Source: Spirodela intermedia (taxonomy: Eukaryota; Streptophyta; Magnoliopsida; Alismatales; Araceae). Taken from it: a stretch of DNA of 64,000 nucleotides. A program made the position numbers and the translations under genes. The notes under the pieces were generated by a model, which was not told where the DNA came from, ran no database searches, and was given only the letters and a program-made list of their open reading frames with translations. Within the stretch, counting starts at the first letter, position 1. The number at the start of each line of letters is the position of its first letter. The stretch is from positions 1,803,001 through 1,867,000 of the forward strand of contig LR746273.1 of NCBI GenBank assembly GCA_902729315.2. Reading direction: 5' to 3'. Shown here one piece after another: positions 37,100 through 49,371 of this stretch.

Positions 37100-38480
37100 T
37101 TTCACTATTTCATTCAAAACTAAAAATTCGAAAGAAAAATTAATTTGATAGATCATGAAAGAAGTGAAGGTCAAATTAAGAATAATCTTATGGTCATGAA
37201 AAATCATTATATCTCTGATTCATTTCAAAAAGTATCTAATATTAGAGTCCCATTAGCACCCACTATTAAATTCAAAATAAATTTAATAATTTTTTAAATG
37301 TTCTTTAATTTTCATGAATTGCCTTTAGAGGAACCTCATCACCATTTAAAAAAAAATATATCTGGTCTGTGATTTAGTTAATCTCCCTCAAATTACATCA
37401 AAAATTATTAAGATGAAATTATTTCTTCATACATAGAGACAAAGCTAGTCATTGGTTATCCATATTAGCTAAAGAATTAACTAGATGGAAAGACATAGAA
37501 CAAGTATTTCTTCAAAACTTTTATCTCTTAGAAAAAAACTCAAAATATGAGAAAACATATATAGAGTTTTTCTCATAAACCATGAAAAACTTTTCATGAG
37601 ATGTGAAAAAAATTCAAAGATTTACTTATCCTCATCATGCTATACGCAAGTGATAGCTCAATAAATTTTTTTATAATGGATTATTAGAACAACATAAAAA
37701 TATGGTTGATTTTATATATAGATGAACTTTTATAAAGAAAATCTCTGATGAGATTTATAATCTTTATGAGAATTAAAGTGAAAATTCTAAAGATCAAACC
37801 TCTTTTGAACTATATGACAAGGATAAGAAGAAAGGAATTTATGAATTGTATTATCAAAATGATTCTAATTTATGAAATGAGGTTAATCAAATTAATCAAG
37901 ATTAGAAAATCTTGATTTACTTATTGACAATATTAGAAAGCCTCTTAACCCTCAATTTAATTCAAATAGTATATGTCCTATATATGGTGAAAATGATTAT
38001 TCTAAATTTTAATGATATAATTTAAATCAATCATTTCACCCTATGCAAGAACAAGTACAAGTAGTTCATAATTTTAATAGAAATAGAGAGCCTTTTTCTA
38101 ATTCTTATAATCCTAATTAGAGGAATTTTTTTTTGTGGAGAGACCCAAATAATATTCAAAATCCAAAAGCATTTAGATCCAATTCAAACTCTAAATTTCG
38201 TCTAAAATAGGAAAATAGATTTCAGAAACATCAACCATCTCAAATTCAATCTGATGCTATAGAAATGATGTAGAAAATGAGTAAAATGATGCAACAAATT
38301 ATGAAACAAATGATGTTATAGCAAAAAAAAATTATATAGGCTCTTGGAAATAAGAGAGAAGAGGAACAACTACTTAATCAGCCAATAGAAAATCTAGGGA
38401 ACAGCCCAACAATAAGATTTCAGCAAGGGGAGTCTAGTTGCATGAATCTAAGAAAAAACTCACGAAATGAAATGTTAAGA
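37100..38480 (+). pseudogene. LTR1-family gag, heavily decayed
   Basis: Frame-broken + strand homology to Athila/Tat gag in the same order as 51550-49800 (-). It includes a vestigial zinc-knuckle region near 37970 that has lost most of its Cys/His residues. Confidence 0.6.
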
Positions 38481-38551
38481 TAGTAAATGCATTAAGGAGT
38501 GGGAAGATTTTACTTAATCCTTATCCTTAAATATTAGAAGAAAAGAAAAAT

Positions 38552-39492
38552 GTGAACAGCCTAAAACAAAATCAAATAGGAGTAGAAGCGAATTTTATAT
38601 ATTCTACCAATGAAATTCTGAAAGAAAGGACAATCATTTCATTTCCTAAAGCTCTAGAGCCTAGACAAATAAAGAAAAAGGAACATAATGAAGAAGTAAA
38701 GAAAATTTTACAAGATGTGCAAATTAAATTTTCTTTACTCATTGTCATTGAACATATTCCTGAATATGTTAGAATTTGAAAGAAATGTGTACATCAAAAA
38801 GGGCACCTACAATAGAAAAATTATCTATGCATACTAGTGTTTTATTATTAAATTAATTACCATAGAAATTAAAAGATATTGGTGCCCCTTTAATTTCATG
38901 TGATATTGATGGATTCATTTTTCAAAATGCATTACTTGACATTGGTGCTAGTATTAATTTATTACTTAAAAGTATTTGTGATAAATTTAATATTACTAAT
39001 CTTAAACCTTCTATTGTTACCTTACAATTTACTAATAGATCTATAAAACATCATAAAGGTATTTTAGAAAATCTGATAGTGATAGTTAAAGAGTGTAAAT
39101 TTTTAGCTGATTTTGTATTGCTAGAAATGAATTTTAATAGATAATTTTATGATACATCAATCATCTTAGGAAGATCATTTTTACATAAAACAAAGATTAA
39201 TATTTATTTTCTCACAAATATTGTGAAAATTTCATGTGGAGATCAATTAGTAGAAATTAAAATTTTTGAGGTATCAAATAATCTTAAGAAACCCCAAGTA
39301 TATTATTGTCATACCATAGATCTTCTAGATGATTTTGATGATTCAGATGTTATTGATGATTATGTGTTGGAAGAATTAGAGAAAATAGAGAATATAAATT
39401 TGAAAGAAAAGAAAGAAGAAGATCATCTGAATTTACAATTGAAACCTCTTCCTTCTAGTTTAAAATATATATTTTTGGAGGAAAATAATTGA
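38552..39492 (+). pseudogene. LTR1-family protease and pre-RT linker
   Basis: An aspartic-protease segment ALLDIGASINLLL lies at about 38927-38970, followed by TLQFTNRS. 39223-39492 gives the linker with LKPLPSSLKYIFL. The frame is interrupted by stops at several places, including one near 39142. Confidence 0.75.
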
Positions 39493-39861
39493 TTTCGTAT
39501 TATTATTGTTGTTGATTTGAGTAATGAATAAGAAGAAAAATTATTAGATGTACTTCGAAAAAATAAGAAGGCTATTGACTAAAAAATAGATGATTTTAAG
39601 GGCATTGATATGAGTGTATGCATGCATAATATATATTTGGAGGAGGGGACTAGAACTAGTAGGGAACCACAATGAAGATTAAATCCTAACATGATAAAAA
39701 TTGTAAAAAAAAAAAATTAAAATGGATGGCTGCTGATATTATTTATCCTATTTCAGATAGCAAATAGGTTAATTCTACAAAATGGTGCTAAAAAAATTAG
39801 GGATCACAATTATAAAAAATAAAAATGGGGATGAAATACAAATAAGATTAACTATTGGTTG

Positions 39862-39866
39862 GAGGG
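39862..39866 (+). other. Target-site duplication GAGGG (left) of solo LTR B
   Basis: GAGGG at 39862-39866 and again at 41496-41500 directly flank the solo LTR. Confidence 0.9.
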
Positions 39867-41495
39867 TGATAAGTCTTCATTATCATGAATTAATAATTAG
39901 TAAATAATATAGTTTTAGCCTTAACTCATGATAAATAGACTTATATTTATGTTAAAAAATGATTTGTGGTTTTCAATTGATTAACGTGAACTTTTGGGTA
40001 ATTATGTGATTTTATATGATTTTTACAGTCTTACTTTTGAGATAAATGAAGAACAAGAAATAAAAATAAAAATATTGCAAAAATGGGGGGATCCGCTAGC
40101 CAGTCAGGCCCGTAAGCGGGTCGGAAGCGCAGTCGAGGAGTAGCTGCGAGTAGAGGCTTGAGCAGTTTGGCTTGGAGATCGATAAGGCACGTGTATGTCA
40201 CTCCCCTTCCACATCACTAGTGGCCAGCCGGCTATGGGGCAAGGAGTGGTCATACACGCGAGAGAAGAGACTTTGCTTACAAAGCTAACATTATCATATA
40301 TTCGCCCGAAAAATCACCGATGTGGGACTAAACCCGCGTCACACCTTCCTCAGAAGAGGCGGGCGACCAGTGCGGGTTCAAATCCTCCTAGAGTCAAAAT
40401 TCATATATTTTTATCTGATTATCACGACTTTCCTACAGATCGCTAGTGAAGGATTAAGCAACGAGAATCGCTAGATCATCGGCAAAAATCTCGTCAATGC
40501 AATTCACAGAGCATTGCTACTAAAATTGCTGAACGATTTGCGATAAAAGGATCGTGAATCCATCGAGTAAATCATCTTCAATTGATCGATGAACAAGCCG
40601 TCTTCGAGAAGAGAACGATCCGTCAGGAGACCAGTCACCACCTCTTGAGAGCGTACCAAATGCAATGAAGAGCCTCCTCTTGCTGCGCAGACCTAAGGAT
40701 GAAGCTCCCTGACACGCGCCCCACCTTTATTTAGCTCCTCTCCGTCAGGTGACAGCCGCCGGAGAGCCGCAAAGTCGCTGTTTTTCCACTTTGCCGGGTG
40801 ACAACCACCGGAGAGGATTCGACGACCTACTTCATTGATCTTTAGACTTCGCAATAAGATCTAGAGATTGCCCACGTCATCTTTGTCCAAGGAGAGCCTT
40901 TGAGGCTGTGGACACTACACGACGATCCTCCCGAATGCTTAGGATTCCGATGCATTGCCGATGCATCGCCGTCGCAACGCCAGAACTCTGTTTTCCTGCT
41001 TTCAATTTACTTTATGCTTCATTTAGTGATAATTTTTGTGTTTTTAATTTACCAAAATATACTTTGTTCTATTACGATTCTTCTGACTTTTATAAATCTT
41101 AATTTGATCAATTAAATCGTCCGTAATCACTTACATAAGAATCACCAGGCAGAACTCTGTTTTCACCCGATTCAGGTTTGTCGAGTGCTGATGTCATCAT
41201 CATGTCTGCACCCTTATTTCCCTTTCTCGTGAATTTTAAATATATTTTATTTTCATTTATTAGTGTAAAATTCATAGAAAATCGTATTTATTGAGAAAAT
41301 TTCTGAATAATTACTAGATATTATATTACATCCCTGTGATTGACTTGAAAAATTACCGCTATTTTTTGTAATTTTTATTAAATTATAATTGATATATTTA
41401 TTTAGAAATACTTCTAAATATTCAAAAATTCGTATTTTCTAGTTTTATAAATTTTATATTTGTGTGATTTAATATACAATGACTGAGTCACGTTA
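39867..41495 (+). repeat. LTR1 solo LTR, copy B
   Basis: 1629 bp from TGATAAG to CACGTTA (final CA changed to TA), with perfect 5-bp GAGGG target duplications. It splits the RT motif of the host element: the sequence before it ends in the codons for TIGWR and the sequence after resumes with VCIDNRKLN. There is no internal region, so it is a solo LTR left by recombination between two LTRs. It contains a GGTTCAAATCC segment at 40376-40386 and, on the - strand, a frame of roughly 115 codons related to those in copy C but with two stops. Confidence 0.9.
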
Positions 41496-42620
41496 GAGGG
41501 TTTGCATTGATAATAGAAAATTAAATTATGTTATTAGAAAAGATTATTTTCTCTTACCATGTACTAATTCAATTCTAGAAAAGTTAGTTGGAAATTTTAT
41601 TTTTTATTTTTTAGATGCATACTCTAGTTATAATCAAATTTATATAAATCTTTTAGATCAAGAAAAAATAACTTTCACTTGTCCATTTAGTACTTTTACT
41701 TTTAAATGCATGTGTTTTGGTCTGTTTAATGCTCCAATTACATTTCAAGGATGTATACCATTTATTTTTTCTGATATGAATAGAAAATATATATAAATTT
41801 TTATAGATGTTTTTTTTTTATTTTTGATAAATCATTTGATGAATGCTTAAATCATTTACAACATGTACTTGAGAAATGTATAAAGAAAAAATTAGTTTTG
41901 AGTTGGAATAAATCACATTTTATGGTTAGAGAGGGAGTTGTGTTAGGTCATATTATGAGTGAACGGGGTTTAGAGGTGGATAGAGAAAAAATTGATATTA
42001 TATCTAAAATAAAATCTCTGAATTCACTAAAATAGATTAGATCTTTCTTGGGTCATGTAGGTTATTATAGAAATCATTTATTCAAAAAATTTCAAAAATT
42101 TCTAAACTTCTCACCATATTATTATTTAAAGATGTGCCTTTTAATTTTGATGAGAAATGATTTAAGTCTTTTCTGAAATAAAAAGATGACTTACTGAGAC
42201 ATCCATATTACAAGCTCTTCATTGAGCCTTTTCCTTTGAAATAACGTGTGATGCATCAAATTATGCAGTGACAGCCGTTCTAAGACAAAGAAGAGTCAAA
42301 ACCCATAATAATTTCATATGCTAGTAAAACTATATCTGATACTCAATTAAATTATACCACGACTGAAAAAGAGTTATTAGTTGTAGTATTTTTGTTAGAA
42401 AGGTTTAGATCATATATTTTGGGAGCTAAAATTATGACTTATACTAATCATGTAGCATTAAAATATTTGTTAAAGAAGAAAGATGTAAAGCAATATTTAT
42501 TAAGATGGATTTTATTATTGTAAGAATTTGACTTAGAAATAAAAGATAAAAAAGGTTTCGAGAATGTTGTTACTGACCATCTTTCTAGATTAAGTGATTT
42601 AGGAATAAATGTAGCACCTT
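41496..42620 (+). pseudogene. LTR1-family reverse transcriptase and RNase H
   Basis: Resumes RT after the solo LTR: VCIDNRKLN, FLDAYSSYNQI, TFTCPFSTF and FGLFNAPITFQ are clear. The catalytic region near 41800 is altered, and later blocks are frame-broken. RNase H traces run from about 42220 to 42600 (ERFRSYILGAK, HLSRLSDL-like end). Non-functional. Confidence 0.82.
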
Positions 42621-42779
42621 TACAAGGTGCATTTTCATATTAACAATTGATGGCAGCTCACCATCAACCATCACCATGGTATGCACATATTGTTAATTTT
42701 CTATTTTTTTAAAAAAATCTAGAACAATGGGATAAGAATAGAAAATATCATTTTTTTTTCTAAGATTAGAAATTATTTT

Positions 42780-43800
42780 TAACATGATCCTGATTTAGAT
42801 TACTTAGGCAATGATCAAATTTTAAGGAGATGTGTTCCTAAAAAAGAATGTCATGGCATTCTTAATACATGTCATTCATCTAATTGTGGAGGACATTTCT
42901 CGGAACAAAAAATAGCTACAAAATTTTTTCAGTGTGGTTTTTATTGGCCTACAATTGTTAGAGATTCTATAGAATTTAGTAGAACATGTATTTCATGTCA
43001 ATCCATAGGTAACATGAGAAAAAAAAATGAAATGTCAATGAGTAACATGTTAGTAGTTGAAAATTTTGATGTATGAGGAATAGATTTCATGGGTCCCTTT
43101 CCATCAGTTGAAAAATATGAATATATTTTACTTGTCGATTATGTGTCTAAATGGGTGGAAGCTATTCTTACTAAAACTAATGATCATAAACTCGTAATAA
43201 AATTTGTGCAAAAAAATATTTTTTTGAGATTTAGATGTCCTAAAGTGATTATTAATGATGGAGGAACACATTTTACAAATAAATATTTCAAGAAATTGTT
43301 AAAAAAGAATAGAGTACACCATAGAGTAGCCACTCCATATCATCCCTAAACAAATGGGCAAGCTAAAATAACAAATAGAGAAATTCAAAGAATTTTGAGA
43401 AAAATAGTTAGACGAAATAAGAAAGATTAGCCCACAAAATTATAAGATGCATTATGGGCTTATAGAACAGCTTATAAAAATCTCATAGGTATGTCTTCAT
43501 TTCGTCTCATTTTTGGACAACTATGTCATCTTCTTGTGGAAATAGAGCATAAAGCATTATGGGCTATAAAAAAATTATGTATGGATGAAAAATCAATTGA
43601 TGGATAAAAGCAATTATGTATGTATGCATAAAATTTTTCAGCTACATGATCTAGAGGAGTTGAGGAATGAAGCTTATGAAAATCATAAAATCTATAAAGA
43701 AAAAACTAAAAGTTTTCATGATAAATATATTAGTAAAAAAAAATTGATGTTAGACAAAAAGTGTGATTATATGACTCTAGGCTGAAACTATTCTTAGAAA
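42780..43800 (+). pseudogene. LTR1-family integrase, broken
   Basis: The zinc region at 42840-43010 has HSSNCGGHF and a CISCQ pair. The core at 43089-43349 has LLVDYVSKWVEAI and INDGGTHFTN. The third acidic block and C-terminal part (43450-43785, FHDKYISKKK) follow in other frames. Confidence 0.82.
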
Positions 43801-45591
43801 AATTAAAATCAAAATAAACAGGGCCTTATGAGGTGGAAGAGACATATGATCATGGGGCTGTAATGATTAAAGATCCTAAAAGTCATCATGACTTTAAGGT
43901 AAATGACAATGGCTTAAACATTACATAGAACATGAATGCCTTACAAAAAATCTATATATATTATTAAAAAAAATCAAAAGTAAGATTAATGTGTTTAGCT
44001 GAAGACATTAAATTCAGCATTGTATGGGTGGCAACCCATGATCTTTATTTTATTCTATATGTTTTTTTAAGCTCTATTTTTCTTAGAATTTCACATTACT
44101 TGTTGTTGTACTTGTTTTTCTTCTAAAAAGTGCAAGAGGAATGTAAGATGAAGTGAAAAATTCAAAAAAAAGTTGAGTTGAGGTGGTCTTTCTAAGATTT
44201 ATTATTTATGACAATATTTTTAGTACTTAACAAGTTCTATTTTTCTTAGTAATTTGCATGTTTCACTTGAAAATTATATTTTCTACATATTTCATTCCGA
44301 CTTTTCTATGTCATTGAAGACAATGTCATTTTTAAGTTGGGGGGTGAAATATTAATTATTAATTTATGTTGTAGGATGATTAAGAACATGTGTTTGCATT
44401 TTTTTCATGTTCACTTAGAACAGCAACTAAAAAAAAAAATTCAGAAAAACTATAACATCTATTTTTTGGTTTTTTGTCACGAACAGTAGACCGTCAAAAA
44501 ATAGCAGAGAAAAAATAGCTCGAAATTTAAATTCTAGAAACCCTTTTCTCACATTTCAATCCCCTAGACATGTATTGTTGAAATTTGAAATTACAACTAT
44601 AAAGAGGATAGTTTTAATTTATTATCGACAAATTTATTTTTCTAAAAATAAAATTTAAAATAGAACTGAAAACATAACTAAAAATAGAAAACAGAACTAT
44701 CAAAACTATCTAATTTACAAATTTCTTACATTATATTACATGTATGAAAAATTAAATCAATTAGATTGATTGATACCAAAAGATACTAGAAAGATTATTG
44801 TTGAGTTAAAAGAATGATTTAGTAGCATGAAATGTTAGAATACTCCTTAGATACATGATAGATAATATGAATTTGATTTTACAGATTTTCACATCATGAT
44901 CTTGATGAATAGTATTTACTTGATGTGGAAATTTAATTGATCATTTCAGCTTAATAGAAATTTTTACACCTTGATCTATAAGACTTGTGAGGAGAAATCA
45001 CATATTTCAAAAAAAAAAAAGAAGAGAGAGTAATGTGAAAAATCTAGAAATGAAGAGTACACATGAAGGGTGTGAGATATCATTCTCATTATTGAAAATC
45101 ATGCATAGAAAAATACTTGCTGTAAAATAAGTGGATAAAGTGAAAGCTCTAAAAATAAAGAATACACATAGAGGGTGTAAGACATCATTCTTATTGTCAA
45201 AATTTGTCTAGAAGAAAAGCTACTTACCTACTATATAAAATACAAAAATAAAAAATATAGTACAAACTTGAAAAATCAAGCTATGAAAAAAGAAAAATAT
45301 AAGATCAATATTATTCTTAGATGAGCATTCATAATTAGAATAATTTGTAAATATATATATGAATGAAAAAGTGATAAAGATGTGAATAGAAGAAGTGAAG
45401 TCTATATTATTATTCCAAGCAGTGTTTAAATATTTAAGTGCTGGACATCATTCTTAAATACTTGATATAAGAATCTAAAGTGTTTAAAGGTGCATCATTT
45501 TTAACTTTATTTTTTTTATGTATTGAAATATGATGTTTGAGATTTGTGAATTTTTATTTTCATAATTCTATTACTAAAGGACTAGCAATGA
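43801..45591 (+). other. 3' untranslated region of the LTR1-family element
   Basis: Contains GGGTGGCAACCC (44027-44038) and a TTAAGTTGGGGGGTG segment (44333-44347), both usual 3' marks in Athila/Tat-type elements. AT-rich afterwards. A second purine-tract-like segment near 45590 meets the - strand LTR1 remnant. Confidence 0.55.
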
Positions 45592-45681
45592 TTTAAGTTG
45601 AAAGTAGGAAAATAGAGTTCCAACATCGTAGCGGCAATGTGTCAATGATATACTAAAATCTTAAGCATTCGAAAGGATCAT
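45592..45681 (-). repeat. LTR1 remnant of copy D, left piece
   Basis: On the - strand this matches copy B around 40920-41010 and continues, beyond solo LTR C, into 47912-49042. So C inserted into D. Confidence 0.75.
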
Positions 45682-47906
45682 TGATAAGTCTTTATTATCA
45701 TGAGTTAATAATTAGTAAATAATATAGTTTTAGCTTTAATTCATGATAACTAGACTTATATTTGTGTTAAAGTGTGAAAAATGGTTTTCAGTTTATTAAT
45801 GTGAATTTTTAGATAATTATGTGATTTTATATAATTTTATATAATTTTTATAGTTTTACTTTTGAATCCTCAGAAAAGGCGGGGCAACTAGCGCGGGTTC
45901 GAATCCTCTTAGAGCAAAAATTCATGTTTTTTATCTAATTATCACGACTTTCCTACAGATCGTCGATGAAGGATTAAGCAACTAGAATCGCTAGATCATC
46001 AGCAAAAATCTCGTCAACGCGATTCGTAGAGCATTGTTACTAAAATTGTTGAACGATTCATGATAAAAGGATTGTAAATCCATCAAGTAAAGTATCTCTA
46101 ATTGATCGACGAAGAAGCCATCGTCAAGAAGAGGATGATCCACCGGAAGATGAGTCACCACCTCATGAAAGTGTACTAGATGCGATGAAGAGCCTCCTCT
46201 TGTTGTGCGGACCTGAGGATGAAGCTCTTTGACACACGCCCTACCTCCATCTAGCTCTTCTCCATCGGGTGACAACCACCGAAGAGCCGCAAAGTTGCCA
46301 TTTTTCTGGTGATAGCTGCTAGAGACAATTCGACAACCTATTTTATTGATCTCTAGACTTTGCAAGGAGATCTAGAGATTGCCCATGTCGTCCTTGTCCA
46401 AGAAGAGCCTTCGAGTCCATCAGCAAAAATCTCGTCAATGCTAGATCATCAGTAAAAATCTCGTCAACGCGATTCGTAGAGCATTGTTACTAAAATTGTT
46501 GAACGATTCATGATAAAAAGATTGTAAATCCATCAAGTAAAGCATCTCTAATTGATCGACGAAGAAGCCATTGTCAAGAAGAAGATGATCCACCGGAAGA
46601 TGAGTCACCACCTCCTGAAAGTGTACTAGATGCGATGAAGAGCCTCCTCTTATTGTGCGGACCTGAGGATGAAGCTCTTTGACACACGCCCTACCTCCAT
46701 CTAGCTCTTCTCCATCGGGTGACAACCACCGAAGAGCCGCAAAGTTGCCATTTTTCTGGTGATAGCTGCTAGAGACAATTCGACAACCTATTTTATTGAT
46801 CTCTAGACTTTGCAAAGAGATCTAGAGATTGCCCACGTCGTCCTTGTCCAAGAAGAGCCTTCGAGTCCATCAGCAAAAATCTCGTCAACGCTAGATCATC
46901 AGCAAAAATCTTGTCAACGCGATTCGTAGAGCATTGTTACTAAAATTGTTGAACGATTCATGATAAAAGGATTGTAAATCCATCAAGTAAAGCATCTCTA
47001 ATTGATCGACGAAGAAGCCATCGTCAGGAAGAGGATGATCCACCGGAAGATGAGTCACCACCTCCTGAAAGTGTACTAGATGCAATGAAGAGCCTCCTCT
47101 TGTTGTGCGGACCTGAGGATGAAGCTCTTTGACACACGCCCTACCTCCATCTAGCTCTTCTCCATCGGGTGACAACTACCGAAGAGCCGCAAAGTTGCCA
47201 TTTTTCTGGTGATAGCTACTAGAGACAATTCGACAACCTATTTTATTGATCTCTAGACTTTGCAAGGAGATCTAGAGATTGCCCACGTCGTCCTTGTCCA
47301 AGAAGAGCCTTCGAGTCTATGGACACTGTATGATGATCCTCTCGAATGCTCAAGATTCTGGTGCATCGCTGACGAATTCCTGCCACAATACCGAAACTCT
47401 ATTTTCTTGCTTTCAACTTACTTTACACTTCATTTAGTGATAATTTATGTGATTTTAATTTACCAAAATATACTTCGTCCACTTACGATTCTTCTAACTT
47501 TTATAGATCTTAATTTGATCAATTAAATTGTCTGTAATCGCTTATGTAAGAATTATCAGGTAGAACTTTGTTTCTACATGATTCACATTTGCCGAGGTAC
47601 TGACATCATCCTAACATCTACACCCTTATTTCCCTTTTTTATGAATTTTAAATATATTTCCTTTTCATTTCTTAGTATAAAATTTATAAAAAATAGTATT
47701 CTTTGAAAAAAAAATTGAATAATTACCAAATATTATATTACATCCCCATGATCAACTTGGAAAATTATCGCTATTTTTTAAAAGTTTTATTAAATTATAA
47801 TTGATATATTTATTTAGAAATACTTTTAAATATTTAAAAAATTATATATATAATTTTATAAATTTTAAATTTGCATGATTTATTATACAACGACTAAGTC
47901 ACATCA
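45682..47906 (+). repeat. LTR1 solo LTR, copy C, with triplicated core
   Basis: TGATAAG to ACATCA, 2225 bp, flanked by perfect ATCAT target duplications (45677-45681 and 47907-47911). Longer than copy B because a 450-bp core is present three times. Contains a perfect GGTTCGAATCC (tRNA B-box consensus) near 45897-45907. Confidence 0.9.
45990..47339 (+). repeat. 450-bp tandem repeat, three copies
   Basis: Units start at 45990, 46440 and 46890 with GCTAGATCATCAG, exactly 450 bp apart, and differ by only a few substitutions. Each carries an antisense open frame (45991-46365, 46441-46815, 46891-47175 on the - strand; 124, 124 and 94 codons) with nearly identical products. At the junctions the ATCAGCAAAAATCTCGTCAA motif recurs, which suggests duplication by unequal exchange at short homology. 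Confidence 0.95.
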
Positions 47907-47911
47907 ATCAT

Positions 47912-49042
47912 CGTGTAGTGTCCACAGCCTTGAAGGCTCTCCTTTGACAAGGAAGATGTGAGCAATCTCTAGATTTTCTTACAAAGTCTAGAGATTAATG
48001 AAAAGGGTTATCGAATCATCTCTGATAGTTATCACTCAGTGGAGTAAAAAAATGATGACTTTGTGGCTCTTCGGTGGCTGTCACCCAATGGAGAGGAACT
48101 AGATGAAGGTGGGGCGTGTGTTAGGGAGCTTCATTCTCAAGTCTATGCAATAAGAAGAGGCTCTTTATCACATTTGGTACGCTTTCATGAGGTGGCAACT
48201 CGTCTCCTAATAGATTGTCCTCTTCTCGATGACAACTTATTTGTCAGTCAATCGGAGATGATTTACTCAATAAATTCACAATCCTTTTATCACAAATCGT
48301 TCAGTAACTTTAGTAATAATGCTTTACAAATCGTGTTGACGAGATTTTCACCGATGATCCAATAATTTTAACAGCTTAATCCTTCACCAGCGATCTACAA
48401 GAAAGTCATGATAATCAAATAAAAATAAGAATTTTGACTCTAAGAGGATTTAAACCTGCGTCGATTGTCTGCCTACATGAGAGAGATTGAAATAAATATT
48501 CTAATGCTCTTATCAAGTAATGTCATCATGGTATATCTCTCTTATAACTAAGGGGTAGTTTAGGTATTAAAATCTTTGAAGCCTTTTAAGAGAAAGTGTG
48601 ATGTAGGTTTAATCTCACATCATTTGTCTGCTAAAGTTTTGGATGAATATATAGTAATATCACATTTACAAGTAATGAGTCACTTTCTCTCACATATACG
48701 ACTACTCCTTGCCCCACAACTAGTTGGCCATTAGTGACATAGAAAGAGACGCACACATGCCTCCATCGATTTAAACTGCTCAAACCCCTACTCACGGCTC
48801 CCCCCGACTATGCTTCTAACCTGCTTGTGAGCCCAAACTGGCCAACGGGTCTCCCCCTTTTGCTATATTTTTATTTATCTAAAAAATAATATTATAAAAA
48901 GCATATAAATTCATACAAAATCACATAATTAACCAAAAATTCATATTAATTAATTAAAAACCATTTTTCATTATTTATCATATGTTAAAGCTAAAACTAT
49001 ATTATTTACTAATTATTAACTCATGATAATGAAAACTTATCA
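47912..49042 (-). repeat. LTR1 copy D, 5' part
   Basis: Minus-strand LTR1 from its TGATAAG start (at 49042) to the point where solo LTR C inserted. Includes the + strand open frame 48063-48365, which is the same antisense frame (relative to LTR direction) as in copies B and C. Confidence 0.85.
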
Positions 49043-49167
49043 ACCACCACGATAGTTATCTACTATTCTAGTGGCACAATTTATATTAGCACTAGCTGTG
49101 GTTAAAAATAAATGTCCCAAAATAATAGCTGATTCTTTAAGATTTTTAAGTGGCGTTATGTCTAGAA

Positions 49168-49371
49168 CTATGAATCAATTGGAAAATAGCATCCTTCAAT
49201 ATTAATGATAACATCCTCAATTAACCCTTTAGGATATCTAATAGATTTGTCCCCTAAAGAGAGAATAATACTAGTTGGTTTTAATTCTCCTAAATCAAAT
49301 TTTTCAAAAAGGTAAGTTGGAAGGAGATTCACACTCAGACCCAAATCTAGTAAAGTTTTGTTGAAAGTCAT
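49168..49371 (-). pseudogene. Aspartic protease of the Athila/Tat-like element
   Basis: TLLDLGLSVNLLP holds the active-site Asp (about 49345-49347), with SLGDKSIRYPKGLIEDV and CYFPIDS following. The usual Gly/Ala after DLG is Leu. The frame stops before the LTR1 insertion. Confidence 0.85.

Larger units (their letters stand above)
36327..49042. mobile_element. LTR1-family Ty3 element, fourth shell, interior inverted relative to outer LTR parts
   Basis: Both outer ends are LTR1 on the - strand: 36327-36503 is the LTR 3' end and 47912-49042 is the LTR 5' part, ending CTTATCA. The flanks ACCAT (36322-36326) and ACCAC (49043-49047) look like a 5-bp target duplication in the Athila/Tat-like pol. 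The interior runs on the + strand: LTR1 3' part (about 36521-36847), a tRNA-Asp-like primer site (36853-36870), gag, protease, RT, RNase H, integrase, then a 3' region ending in a decayed purine tract near 45590. Two solo LTRs interrupt it (39867-41495 and 45682-47906). Either the interior inverted, or a + element entered a - LTR and lost its ends. Confidence 0.8.

Noticed and set aside
44341-45681. 3' LTR of the LTR1-family element starting at 44341 after the G-rich tract
   Set aside because: The sequence there does not match LTR1. It is better read as 3' untranslated region, with LTR1 sequence appearing only from about 45592.
45890-45915. A tRNA gene at the B-box-like motif
   Set aside because: Only the T-arm-like segment is present. 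No acceptor stem, D-arm or anticodon arm could be folded.
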